From NCBI GenBank assembly GCA_031263485.1, contig JAISFS010000046.1, positions 1-64,000 on the forward strand: DNA of 64,000 nucleotides, written 5' to 3'. The notes below the pieces were generated by a model. It was not told where the DNA came from. It searched no databases and worked only from the letters and a program-made list of their open reading frames with translations. The DNA comes from Deltaproteobacteria bacterium (GTDB taxonomy: Bacteria > Desulfobacterota > Desulfarculia > Adiutricales > Adiutricaceae). Of the stretch, positions 45,317 through 53,811 are shown one piece after another (the stretch's first letter is position 1; every line of letters starts with the position of its first letter). Made by a program: the position numbers and the translations under genes.

Positions 45317-48300
45317 TCATGGCGCATCCGGATCCTCTTCCCCCATAGCGTCAGGCTCATCAACCCCCAACCACGCGCCCGGTTCGCCCATCGTCTCCCG
45401 CCGCGACCCGTTCCCGCCGTCCCGGACGGGCCTCACGGCGACATGCGGCAAGCCGTCCGTCCCGCCCCGTGCCGATCCGTTCCCCCCCGCCCCGGAAACG
45501 ACCGAGCCGCCCTTACGCGAGACCCCGTATCCGGCGGCATGCGTTACCCCCGACAGGATCGGGAGCGGAAAGGCCTGCATCCCCGCGATGGGGCCGCCGA
45601 ATTCGACGTTCCGCAACAGCGCGTCCCTGAGATCCGTCAGATCCGCGAACTGCGTCTCAGGCGACCCGATCTCGACGGATGCCCGGGAGTTCGCGTCCTG
45701 AGGCTCGCTGCCTGTCGAAGCCGATGCTTCCGGCGGCTCACTGATTAGCGGGCCTGCGCCCCCGCCGCAAGGCGAGCCCTGGGCGGGCGCCTTCTGGGCG
45801 GCCGCGTCTGAAACCTCCCCGGAGGCGTAGCGCGGGGCCCCGGCAGGTTCAGTGATCCCGGCTTCGGGAGAAGCCGCCGGGGGACCGTCCTGCGGAAGCG
45901 CCACGCGAGCGGCGATTGCCTTGCTTTCACGCGGGGCCATGGGAGCGGCTTCCGCTGGAACGGCCGCCCCGCCGCGCATTCCGTGATTCGAGCCTCCCGA
46001 CAATTCGACGCCGCAGGCTTCGAACGGAAGAAGACGGCCCGCGAACGGCGGAGCCGGCGTCTCTTGCGGATCGCCGCGGGGGAAGTCGCGGCGTTCGCCA
46101 TCTCCCGCGGTCGTTCCTGGAGCGATGCGTGCCGCGTCGCGAACGATGCCGCGGGTCGGCCTTTCCGAGGGCTGGTAGTTGGTGATGAGGACCTCCAGGC
46201 TCCCGCCCTTTCGGGTGTTGTAGCTGGAGTTCGAATAATCGCTGTCCAGGACGGTGACCTGGTACTTGCCGCACCAGCCGTACAGAATCCGGTTGCCCTG
46301 GCCCTTGTGGGAAAGCACGTTGGAGAGGGCGAAGCTCACCCCCCGAGCGTTCAGGGTGTCAAGGAGGTCGTATAGGGCGAGCTCCTCGCTCTCGTTCCAC
46401 TGCTTGAAGCCCCGCTTGCCGTCGTTGTAGTTCGCCTGGGCTATGAGATAGGGCGGGTCGCAGTAGACCATATCCCCGGGGCCTAGCCCGGAGACGTCGG
46501 CCTCCGAGAAGTCCCCGGCGGTGAAGGTGATATCCGCCGACTGGATGCGATCGATGAAGGCCTCGAGATTCCTGCGCATGGTCGGGCTGAACCTGCTCCG
46601 GCCCCTGCCGAAGGTGTTGTTGTACTGCAGGCGGCTGTTGAACCTGAACATGTAGTTGAACGAGTGGCAGGCCAGGGTGAATAGGTCCACCGGGTCGCCA
46701 GTGGCGTTGTAGAAGCTCCTGAAGGCCTGGTATGCCCTGTCGTTGTCCTCTGAGAGGCCGAAAGTCCTGATGCGTTCCTCGATCTGCTCCAGGGCCTCCT
46801 TCTTGTCCGTCGTCTGGAAGGCACGGTACATGCCGATGATCTTGACGTTCAGGTCGTTGCAGACTACCCGGGCGGCGGGCGCGTTGATGCCCACGTCGCA
46901 GCCCCCGGCGAAGAGGTCGACCAGCGTGCCAACTCCCTCGGGGAAGCGCGGCAGGATCTGCGGGAGCAGACGGTGCTTGCCCCCGATGTAGTTGAAGGGG
47001 CTCTTCAGGTACTCGCGGCAGGCGACCAGCCGCGGGGTAGGGCGCAGGGGCGGCAACGGGAGCGCCTGCGTTGGCGGGAGTGGCGGCGCGGGGGACGGTG
47101 GCAGCTCCGCCTTAAGCGACTTGACCGCCGAGGCCGGCCTGACCGACCGGAGGATACCGGGCCTGAAGCCGGCCAGGCCAGGGGAGAGGCCCTGCGAGTT
47201 CCAGCAGCCCTCGCCCGGAAGCGAAACCGCTCCCGGGCCCGTTATTCCGCTGTCCAGCCTGGCGGCGAAGTCGTCAAGAGCCTCCAGAGACCCTGACTGG
47301 GTCACGGGGCATCGCGCCAGCCTGCGGACCTTGCGCACGTAGAAGATGTACTCGGAAAGGTCACGTCCGTCCTGTTTCATGCGGGAGCTGTAGCGGCGGT
47401 ATGGGGTCTCGTAGCGCCTGAAGCTCCCGGACGCGCCGTGGCGCCTCATGATAGCCTCCAGCCGCTCTGACGGCATCAGGCCCTCGGCGCTGTAACTCAC
47501 GATGATATGCCGGAACCTGGCCTCGGCTATGAGGTCATCGAAGGCCGCCTCCACCTCGGAGCCGACGCAGAATGCCGAACCCGCCCCCGGCGAATTCCGC
47601 AGGCCGGTGACGCCCTTCACTTCGGGCGAATCGTAGCGGGACACGGTCTCCAGCACGTGGTAATTGGCGCCGTACTGCCTGCAGGTATACGGCGGGTCGA
47701 CGTAGAGGATCTCGCCCTCGATCTCGCGGACCAGCAGGTTGGCGTCCATATTGTAGGAGCGGTTCTCCAGGCCGTTGTCCACTATCTCCAGGTTGGCCAG
47801 CTCGAAGGGCCTGAGCGCCCTGCATTCCCAGTACTTGAGGAATGCCCCGTAGGTGCCCGCCGTGTTGGACACGCTCGGCACGCCCTCCACGAGGCGGGCC
47901 AGCAGGTGGAAGTATTCCGCCTCGTCGAGCAAGCTGTCCCTGCGCCACACCTCTATGGTGTGACGGATGAAATCCATCCGCCTGGCGTTGTCACGGGTGA
48001 AGTACATGCGCCCGTCCCGGGGCCACTGTCCTGCCGGGACGCACCCGCACGCGCCCACTCCGGCCGAAGCCGGAGGCGCGCCGCAGACGGGGCCGTTGGC
48101 CCCCGGCCAGTCCTTGACCGGGGAGTAGTTGTTGGTTATGGAGAAGGGACACTCTTCGATCTCGCCGAATGCGGTCTTTTCCAGGTAGATCTTGGGATTG
48201 GCTATGCCCTTCCTGGACTTCAGCACCGCGAAGGTCGGAGGGGCGTTGGCCTCCACGGTGGCCTTCTGGATCACGTAGGAAAAGTGCAGGATGTCGTTCG

Positions 48301-48451
48301 AGATCACCTGGTAACGGCGCTTGAAATATCGGCCCACGCTCCCCGTGCCGGAGAATATGTCGCAGAACAGACCTCCCCCGGAGGGGGCGTGCTCGCTCAC
48401 CACCCTGTCGATGGAACCCAGCAGCTGCGACTTCCCGCCGATGTAGCGCAT
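45317..48451 (-). CDS. Two-headed N6-adenine DNA methyltransferase (D12 class, FokI-methylase-like plan)
   Basis: 1044 residues from ATG 48451, where homology starts (MRYIGGKSQLL); the frame is open 498 bases further upstream without similarity. Head 1 (1-380): SAM motif FCDIFSGTGSVGRYF at 29-43 and catalytic VDPPYTCRQYGANYH with DPPY at 252-255; it contains a Cys/Gly-rich insert at about 116-148. A Pro-rich linker runs 384-480. Head 2 (484-758): FNYIGGKHRLLPQIL, VDLFAGGCDVG and YCDPPYLIAQANYNDG with DPPY at 665-668, Dam-like. Residues 761-1044 are a Gly/Ala/Pro/Ser-rich tail. M.FokI also has two such heads, one per strand of an asymmetric site. No restriction endonuclease gene is adjacent, so it could be an orphan methylase. 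Confidence 0.86.
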   Translation of the reverse strand: MRYIGGKSQLLGSIDRVVSEHAPSGGGLFCDIFSGTGSVGRYFKRRYQVISNDILHFSYVIQKATVEANAPPTFAVLKSRKGIANPKIYLEKTAFGEIEECPFSITNNYSPVKDWPGANGPVCGAPPASAGVGACGCVPAGQWPRDGRMYFTRDNARRMDFIRHTIEVWRRDSLLDEAEYFHLLARLVEGVPSVSNTAGTYGAFLKYWECRALRPFELANLEIVDNGLENRSYNMDANLLVREIEGEILYVDPPYTCRQYGANYHVLETVSRYDSPEVKGVTGLRNSPGAGSAFCVGSEVEAAFDDLIAEARFRHIIVSYSAEGLMPSERLEAIMRRHGASGSFRRYETPYRRYSSRMKQDGRDLSEYIFYVRKVRRLARCPVTQSGSLEALDDFAARLDSGITGPGAVSLPGEGCWNSQGLSPGLAGFRPGILRSVRPASAVKSLKAELPPSPAPPLPPTQALPLPPLRPTPRLVACREYLKSPFNYIGGKHRLLPQILPRFPEGVGTLVDLFAGGCDVGINAPAARVVCNDLNVKIIGMYRAFQTTDKKEALEQIEERIRTFGLSEDNDRAYQAFRSFYNATGDPVDLFTLACHSFNYMFRFNSRLQYNNTFGRGRSRFSPTMRRNLEAFIDRIQSADITFTAGDFSEADVSGLGPGDMVYCDPPYLIAQANYNDGKRGFKQWNESEELALYDLLDTLNARGVSFALSNVLSHKGQGNRILYGWCGKYQVTVLDSDYSNSSYNTRKGGSLEVLITNYQPSERPTRGIVRDAARIAPGTTAGDGERRDFPRGDPQETPAPPFAGRLLPFEACGVELSGGSNHGMRGGAAVPAEAAPMAPRESKAIAARVALPQDGPPAASPEAGITEPAGAPRYASGEVSDAAAQKAPAQGSPCGGGAGPLISEPPEASASTGSEPQDANSRASVEIGSPETQFADLTDLRDALLRNVEFGGPIAGMQAFPLPILSGVTHAAGYGVSRKGGSVVSGAGGNGSARGGTDGLPHVAVRPVRDGGNGSRRETMGEPGAWLGVDEPDAMGEEDPDAP

Positions 48452-49197
48452 CGCCCGTGTTACCCCGCCTCGGCGGCCGACGGCGCCGAAGGCCGCCCGC
48501 TTCCGTAAGTCCAGAGCCTGTCGGGTCCGCCGCGGCGCATCGCCGCTGGAGGCCCGGGTGAGCCTAAGGCCGCCGGACCGGTGGCCAGATGGGATGCCCG
48601 AGGGCGCGGAATCGCTCTCCGCGGAACAGCCGGAACAGCTGGGGCGCCGGAGCGGGAAAGCCGGCCGCCGCGCGCGGGCGTCAGACTGGCATTCAGTTGC
48701 CTGGGGCCCGGCCCGACGCATGGATGTTGCCGCAAGCGGAGAAGACGGAGATACGCCGCCGACTTTCCGCGCCGGAGCCCCGACAGGCAGATGATGGCCA
48801 CCGCGAATGCGTAGACCCGCCGACGCGAGGCCGACAAGGCCGGTACGGGTCGGGACTTCGACCGAACGGCTGATGGCCGATGCGGTTGAGGGACGGGGAG
48901 CCGTCGGCGAGCTCCCGCGATTCCGGGCGGACGTGATTCCGTCGGCCACAAAGGATCGCCCTCATGCGCCAGTGGTGATACCCACGCATATTACCGCAAG
49001 TCAATGCGTCTTGGAAGAGGCATCGAAACGATGAAGCGCGTCGGCATCGCGGGGAGGCCGAAAGGCGCGGAAACAGGCCGCCGCTCCCGCGTCCGGAAAC
49101 TCCTGGAGGCTGCCTGCGGCGGCTTCGGGCGTTAGACGCTCTGCGCGCCGCGGAGAACTTGCGGGCCAAGGCCTTCTCTAGCCCGCAACGACGCCGT
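48452..49197. other. Gap between the methyltransferase and the transposase-like gene
   Basis: About 750 bases, GC-rich. The methyltransferase frame extends upstream here as low-complexity sequence; no start or homology supports using it. Transposon ends were not recognised. Confidence 0.4.
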
Positions 49198-50478
49198 TTA
49201 AGCGGTCCGCCGCCTCCGGCCCTTCCGACGGGGCGCCACGGTGTAGTTCCAGTCCCCCCGAAACTCGTCGGGAGTCGTGTGGCGCAACGCTTCCCCGGGG
49301 GAACCCCTCAACTTCTCGGCAAAGAAGGCGCGGTGGTCCAGGCGGCAGAGGACGCGGAGCGCGGGGTCACAGTCCGCGGCTCCCAGAAGGTTCACGCTGG
49401 TCTCGTAATCCGCCCCCGTCCCCCCCCTCCAGCCGGTGCTGAAGAAGGAAAAAAGCTTCCGGCACAGCCTCGGGTCCCAGCGGCTCGTGCCGGGCTGGAA
49501 ATGCGAGACCGCGACGGGAAGCCTAATCTTGCCCGCGAGGGCGAAGACGGACGAGAGCCAGAGGCTTCCGGGCGAAAACGAGCAGCCTCCGCGGCCTACG
49601 GTCAAGTACAGGAGAGTCGCGTGCGGGAACATCTGTCGGCCCGCGGCCTTCCACCAGCCGTAGATCGACTGGGTGGCGAACTCCGAGTCGTCGCGACAGG
49701 TGCTTACCGTCTGGGAGGTCTGGAGCCTGGCCATCTCGTAGATGCCTCGCGGGAGCCCTGAGACTCGCGAGACCTCGGGGTAGGATCGGAACTTCGTGCG
49801 TCCGAAAGGCGGCATCTCCGTCTTGCCCAGCTTCCGCGACTCCAGGCTCAGCACGGGGTTAGAGCGCCCTATCTCCGCAGCGACGCGGCCGTTGATGTAC
49901 GCGAACTGCGCGGGCCCGTCCGGGCGCTGGTTTGCCCCCAGCATGTGCCTGGAGGTCGTCTGGAGGGTGTAGCCCAAATACTTGAGCTGCTTGCGGGCGG
50001 TGGACGGCGAGACGTCGAGCCCCCCCTCCCTGAGTCTCGCCGCGATCCTGCGGGTGGAGTCCAGGGTCCACTTCAAGGGCGAAATCGTCCCCTCGGGCAT
50101 GCTTGCGGGGTCCAACACGCGCTCTATGGAATCGTTCAGCTCGGGGTGGTGGTAAATTAGCGGGATGCGCCCGCCGCCCTCGCGGCGGATGCGATCCTCC
50201 GGGAGCACGGAGTCCGGGTCCTCCATGAAGTCCATCATCTCCTGGAGCCCGCGCTTGATGGTGGAGCGCGCCACGCCCGTCGCCCGGTGGACCAGGGTCA
50301 CCCCGCCGTAGCCCAAGGTCATGGCCTTTTCAGCCACGAAGGCACGGAGGGTACGCTCATTGAGCGTACCCCTGGCTACCGCGAAATCCTGGCGGATGCT
50401 CTCTTCGGTTTCGGCCAAGTTTTCGGCCAAGTTTTCGGCCATGATTTCGGCCATGGTTTCGGCCATGGTTGGATTCAT
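49198..50478 (-). CDS. ISAzo13-type transposase-like protein with lost catalytic residues
   Basis: 426 residues resembling the DDE transposase of ISAzo13-type elements. The N-terminal half fits well: LGYGGVTLVHRATGVARSTIKRG (helix-turn-helix), RIRREGGGRIPLIYHHP, SPLKWTLDSTRRIAARLREGGL, KYLGYTLQTTSRHM. The catalytic half keeps landmarks (GIYEMARLQTSQTVSTCRDD, FATQSIYGWWKAAGRQMFPHA, PGTSRWDPRLCRKLFSFFS, WRGG), but where the family has SVDTKKKE, ADAGGSNG and WNKIEHRLF, this protein has SLESRKLG, TVGRGGCSF and WDPRLCRKLF. All three acidic positions look replaced. The frame is nonetheless intact, and it opens with a MAET/MAEN tetrapeptide repeat. It is either a recent dead copy or a domesticated protein. 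Confidence 0.7.
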   Translation of the reverse strand: MNPTMAETMAEIMAENLAENLAETEESIRQDFAVARGTLNERTLRAFVAEKAMTLGYGGVTLVHRATGVARSTIKRGLQEMMDFMEDPDSVLPEDRIRREGGGRIPLIYHHPELNDSIERVLDPASMPEGTISPLKWTLDSTRRIAARLREGGLDVSPSTARKQLKYLGYTLQTTSRHMLGANQRPDGPAQFAYINGRVAAEIGRSNPVLSLESRKLGKTEMPPFGRTKFRSYPEVSRVSGLPRGIYEMARLQTSQTVSTCRDDSEFATQSIYGWWKAAGRQMFPHATLLYLTVGRGGCSFSPGSLWLSSVFALAGKIRLPVAVSHFQPGTSRWDPRLCRKLFSFFSTGWRGGTGADYETSVNLLGAADCDPALRVLCRLDHRAFFAEKLRGSPGEALRHTTPDEFRGDWNYTVAPRRKGRRRRTA

Positions 50479-50490
50479 GGTTGGATTCAG
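50407..50490. repeat. 12-bp tandem repeat at the 5' end of the transposase-like gene
   Basis: About seven units of 12 bases, TTTCGGCCAAGT / TTTCGGCCATGG, encoding the repeated MAEN/MAET/LAEN tetrapeptide. The last two units have diverged to GGATTCATGGTT. Because the unit includes ATG codons, the true start is uncertain. Confidence 0.85.
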
Positions 50491-51944
50491 ACCTTCCTTC
50501 CAAAGCCTGATGCGGCTCTACGCTTTTCGGACGAAGAACGCCCGGAAACAGGAAAACCTTTGCGGCGGCCCCGCACCGGAAGGCGAGACGGTAAGATCCC
50601 CGCCGCCCGTAGCCCGGGAGCGGGAGATGGCCGAAGCCATTCCTGAAGGCCCGGAAGCGCCGGATCGTTTTTACGGCCCCGCGCGAGGCGGGGCGGTGTG
50701 TCCAGAGACAACGGGACGAATCATTGCCGTGATAGGAAGCCGGGGGTACGCGCCAACGGCGGAATGCCCGCGCAAAAGCCGCGTCGGGCACGGGAAACGG
50801 TGCCGCGACGCGCCGAAACCAGGCGCATTCGCCTGAACGTCGACCTGTAGCGCTGAATCTGCGAGGAATCGCCGGGAAAACAAAGCGAAGAAGACGGAAA
50901 GCCACGGGATAGAAAATCAAATGCAATCGGAAATTCGCGGGACAGGCGTCGCGGAAAACAAAAGCCGCCGAAGACGACGAAACCCGCCGAAGGAAAAACA
51001 ACGAATGCCGAATCGAAACTATAAAAAGGAAACACCGAAAAAAACCCGACGCGTAGCCCTGCGGATATGCGGCAAGACGCGAAAAGCCGCTGAACCGGCG
51101 CTATTTCCCGCGTGGAGACGCGCCGCCGGGGCGGAAAAGCGGACCGCCCGGCCCGGATGTCATAAGTCCGGGTACCGGGCGTATCGGCGGAGGAGGCACC
51201 TTGGGCGTTCGCCATGAAAGGGCTTCCGGGAATGGGGTGAAGGAAGGGCTGACAACTCCGGTGTTTCCTCCTGTCCCAGGCACTTTCGGCGGCGACCGGC
51301 GGGCGAATGCCCCCGAAGGTCCGTAGCGGGACCTCCGCGGACAGGCAACGGGTATCCTGGACGTGGAGCCGACCGCTCCCCAGCGGTCAGGCGCGGGGAC
51401 ATGAGACGGAAAGCGAAAAAATACGAAATCCGCGATTGCCGTCCGGACGGGCGGCAGAAGACGCAAGGCGAAAGCCAGGCGCCGTGAGCCGAAAGCCGAG
51501 AAGCCTGATCGGGAACTCGCGGGCCGCAGGGCGACGGGCCGAAATACGTATGCGGGGGCTTGTGCCACATGTCCTGCGCCACTAGGCTATATGGACCGCA
51601 TCATAGCAGAAAAAACCGAAAACTGAAACAAAGAATCTGCGACCCGAAATGCGCGGACGCGTCTCATCCGGGGAAACCTGGAATCGGGCCAGAAGCCTTG
51701 ACCTTAAGCAGGAGCCTGAAACAGGAGGTTTCATGCCGGACGGTCGGGAATCCCCTGGGTGCGCGCCGAAAAGCCAGAATCCTGCGGTAAAGCCCGATAT
51801 TGCGCGGACTTCGGGATAAAAGACGCCGCTGGGTTTGCCCGGCGTACCCCGGACTGGCGACCGGATTCCGGACGAAAGCCGCGGATTCCGCCGCGCGGGG
51901 CCGCCCGGCCCAAGCTCCGCCTCTTACGTCGGGAAGGCCGGTCG
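50479..51944. other. Purine-skewed intergenic region
   Basis: About 1.5 kb without a supported gene. 50,860-51,070 is strikingly purine-rich on the plus strand (many GAAA and CGGAAA words). No promoter, RNA gene or repeat array was recognised. Confidence 0.4.
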
Positions 51945-52640
51945 TCAGGGGCTGACCAGGAGGAAGACGGCGAGAGTCCCCTTGAGCTGGTCCAGAAGAA
52001 GCCTGTAATCCTTGCCATCCCTGGTTATGATCATGCTGTCGCCAGGCTCCATGGTCCTGGCGACCCTCTTGCCCGCATCGAGGTGCTGCACCCTCACCGT
52101 TGCCGTCCTGTCAAGACTGTCCACGTCCATAACGGAAAGCAGCACCTGACCGTCTATGATGAGCCTGCTGTCCTCGTTGCGGACGGACAGGCGGGCAAGG
52201 GAAGGCGATCCCCCGGTCGCGGCGGCAGGGCCCCCGGAAGCGGCGGCGGAGCCCGCGATGCCGCCGTCCGCGGCGGCCGCGTCCCCCAGAAAGGCCTCGG
52301 GGGCCTCCCCGCCCGGAACGGGGTCCAGACCCTCCCCGCCGGACAGGCCGTCGGCATCGGAGGGAGCCCCGATGCCCGCAGGGCTCGCGGGGCTCGCGGT
52401 CCGATCGGCCGCAACGGCCTTCAGCGAGTCAAGCTCCTTTTGCAGGAGCGTCCGCTGGAGCACGAGCGACCCGTTTTCGGCCTCGAGCCGCTGGATCTGC
52501 CCCTGCATCCTGGCGATGCGGGCCTTGGAGGCCTGGCGTCCGTTGTCGAAGCTGAAATAGTAGATGAGCCCGCAGAGCGCGAAAAGGGCCACCAGCCTCC
52601 AGATCCTGTCGAACGGGGGACTGGCGCGGGGCTCGCGCAT
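51945..52640 (-). CDS. Membrane-anchored coiled-coil protein of the chemotaxis operon
   Basis: 231 residues, not recognised. One N-terminal membrane helix (about 14-30, WRLVALFALCGLIYYFS) is followed by a coiled coil (about 36-74: ARIARMQGQIQRLEAENGSL, LLQKELDSLKAVA), a Gly/Ala/Ser-rich linker (75-145), and a compact beta-rich end (LSVRNEDSRLIIDGQVLLSV, TATVRVQHLDAGKRVARTM, DSMIITRDGKDYRLLLDQLK). The ATG at 52640 shares one base with the stop of the double-receiver gene (TGATG), so the two are coupled. It may be the envelope-facing partner of the signalling proteins before it; that is inference from position. Confidence 0.78.
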   Translation of the reverse strand: MREPRASPPFDRIWRLVALFALCGLIYYFSFDNGRQASKARIARMQGQIQRLEAENGSLVLQRTLLQKELDSLKAVAADRTASPASPAGIGAPSDADGLSGGEGLDPVPGGEAPEAFLGDAAAADGGIAGSAAASGGPAAATGGSPSLARLSVRNEDSRLIIDGQVLLSVMDVDSLDRTATVRVQHLDAGKRVARTMEPGDSMIITRDGKDYRLLLDQLKGTLAVFLLVSP

Positions 52641-53548
52641 CAGAGGATGAGCCCCAGGGCAACCCTTGAGATGAACTCGGCGGAGGAGCTGTCGGTGGAC
52701 GGCTTCAGGATGCAGTCGTCCACTCCGTTGCCCGGGGCCAGGATTACGGGCAACTTTTCCAGGCCCGCCGTGCAGACGACGAAGTACAGGGGCAAGAACT
52801 TGCGGTTGAACTTCATCTCCTGGCAGAAGTCCACCCCGGTGCGCCCGTCCTCCAAGGCATAGTCGCTTATGATGATGCGCGGCTTCTCGGCCAGGGCCAA
52901 GTTCACGGCCTCGTCCACGCCAGAGGCGGTCACCACCAGGAAATTCGAGTCCTCCAGGAGCTTTTTCAGCATTTCCCGCTGGTAGCTTGAGTCGGAGAGG
53001 ACGAGCACCTTGCGTGGCTGGGCGTTCACCGGGGTGACGAGGAGGTAGTTTATGAGCTTCTGGGCGCCAGCCAGGAGCACCTTGGCCCTGGCCAGGGCCT
53101 GGCCGGTGGCCTGGAGCTCCTCCTCCATCTGCCTGTCCCCCTCGCGACTGTGGCGGATGCGCGCCGGGCCACCGCAGATGCGGGCTATGATGTTCAGAAA
53201 CGCCGCCTTCTGCACGTCCGCCCTGACGAAAGCCGCGGCCCCCTCGTTGAAGGCCATGGTCAGGTTCTCCAGATCCGTGCCGCTCAAGTCCGCGAAGATG
53301 AAGCCCGTCGCGCGGCGCTCGTCCGTAACCTCCTGAAGGACCTTCACGCTCCAGGCGTCCTCGGCCACGTAGTCCATGACCACCACGTCCGGGCGCACGG
53401 CGAGCACCGCTCCGGCCATGTCGGAGTCCGAGGCGCCGGGCTGGAGGTCAAGGGGCGGGAGAACCGTGAACTTGCCGCCAGTGAGGAAGCCTTCCAGCTT
53501 CTGCTTGAACGGCGCATCGGAAAGGTGGAGGAGTATCGTTGCGGTCAT
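52640..53548 (-). CDS. Protein with two degenerate receiver domains
   Basis: 302 residues from ATG 53548; the frame continues upstream without similarity. Receiver 1 (1-120): TATILLHLSDAPFKQKLEGFL, VVVMDYVAEDAW with the central Asp, but no acidic pair at the front and no clear Thr or Lys later. A helical linker follows (120-170). Receiver 2 (about 175-300): RKVLVLSDSSYQREMLKKLL with only one acidic residue, IIISDYALEDGRTGVDFC, PLYFVVCTAGLEKLP with Thr, and DCILKPSTDSSS with the Lys. Both therefore look impaired for Mg2+ binding and may act without normal phosphorylation. It lies 263 bases after cheA and is coupled to the coiled-coil gene. Confidence 0.8.
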   Translation of the reverse strand: MTATILLHLSDAPFKQKLEGFLTGGKFTVLPPLDLQPGASDSDMAGAVLAVRPDVVVMDYVAEDAWSVKVLQEVTDERRATGFIFADLSGTDLENLTMAFNEGAAAFVRADVQKAAFLNIIARICGGPARIRHSREGDRQMEEELQATGQALARAKVLLAGAQKLINYLLVTPVNAQPRKVLVLSDSSYQREMLKKLLEDSNFLVVTASGVDEAVNLALAEKPRIIISDYALEDGRTGVDFCQEMKFNRKFLPLYFVVCTAGLEKLPVILAPGNGVDDCILKPSTDSSSAEFISRVALGLIL

Positions 53549-53811
53549 GTTGGGTCTCGGAGGGCGCGGGGAACTTGGTTGAACTCGGGGATTTTGGAAA
53601 CTCGGGATGTCCCGGAGGATCCCTGACGGCATCGGTAATGTCTTGAGGGGCGCGTCCCGGCCGGAAGGATCGCAACCGACGTCGGCGCCTCTCGGGAAGG
53701 TCGCGGAAGATCGTGGGAAAGGGGGATCGTGGGATCGTGGGAACACCGACCGGAGCCCGTCCGCAAGGCGCCCGGCCTGCCTGGCGGCGGGTGACGCGCT
53801 CCCGCATGCCG

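Noticed and set aside
45317..48949. Longer methyltransferase start at 48949
   Set aside because: The additional 166 residues are low complexity; the fold begins at MRYIGGKS.
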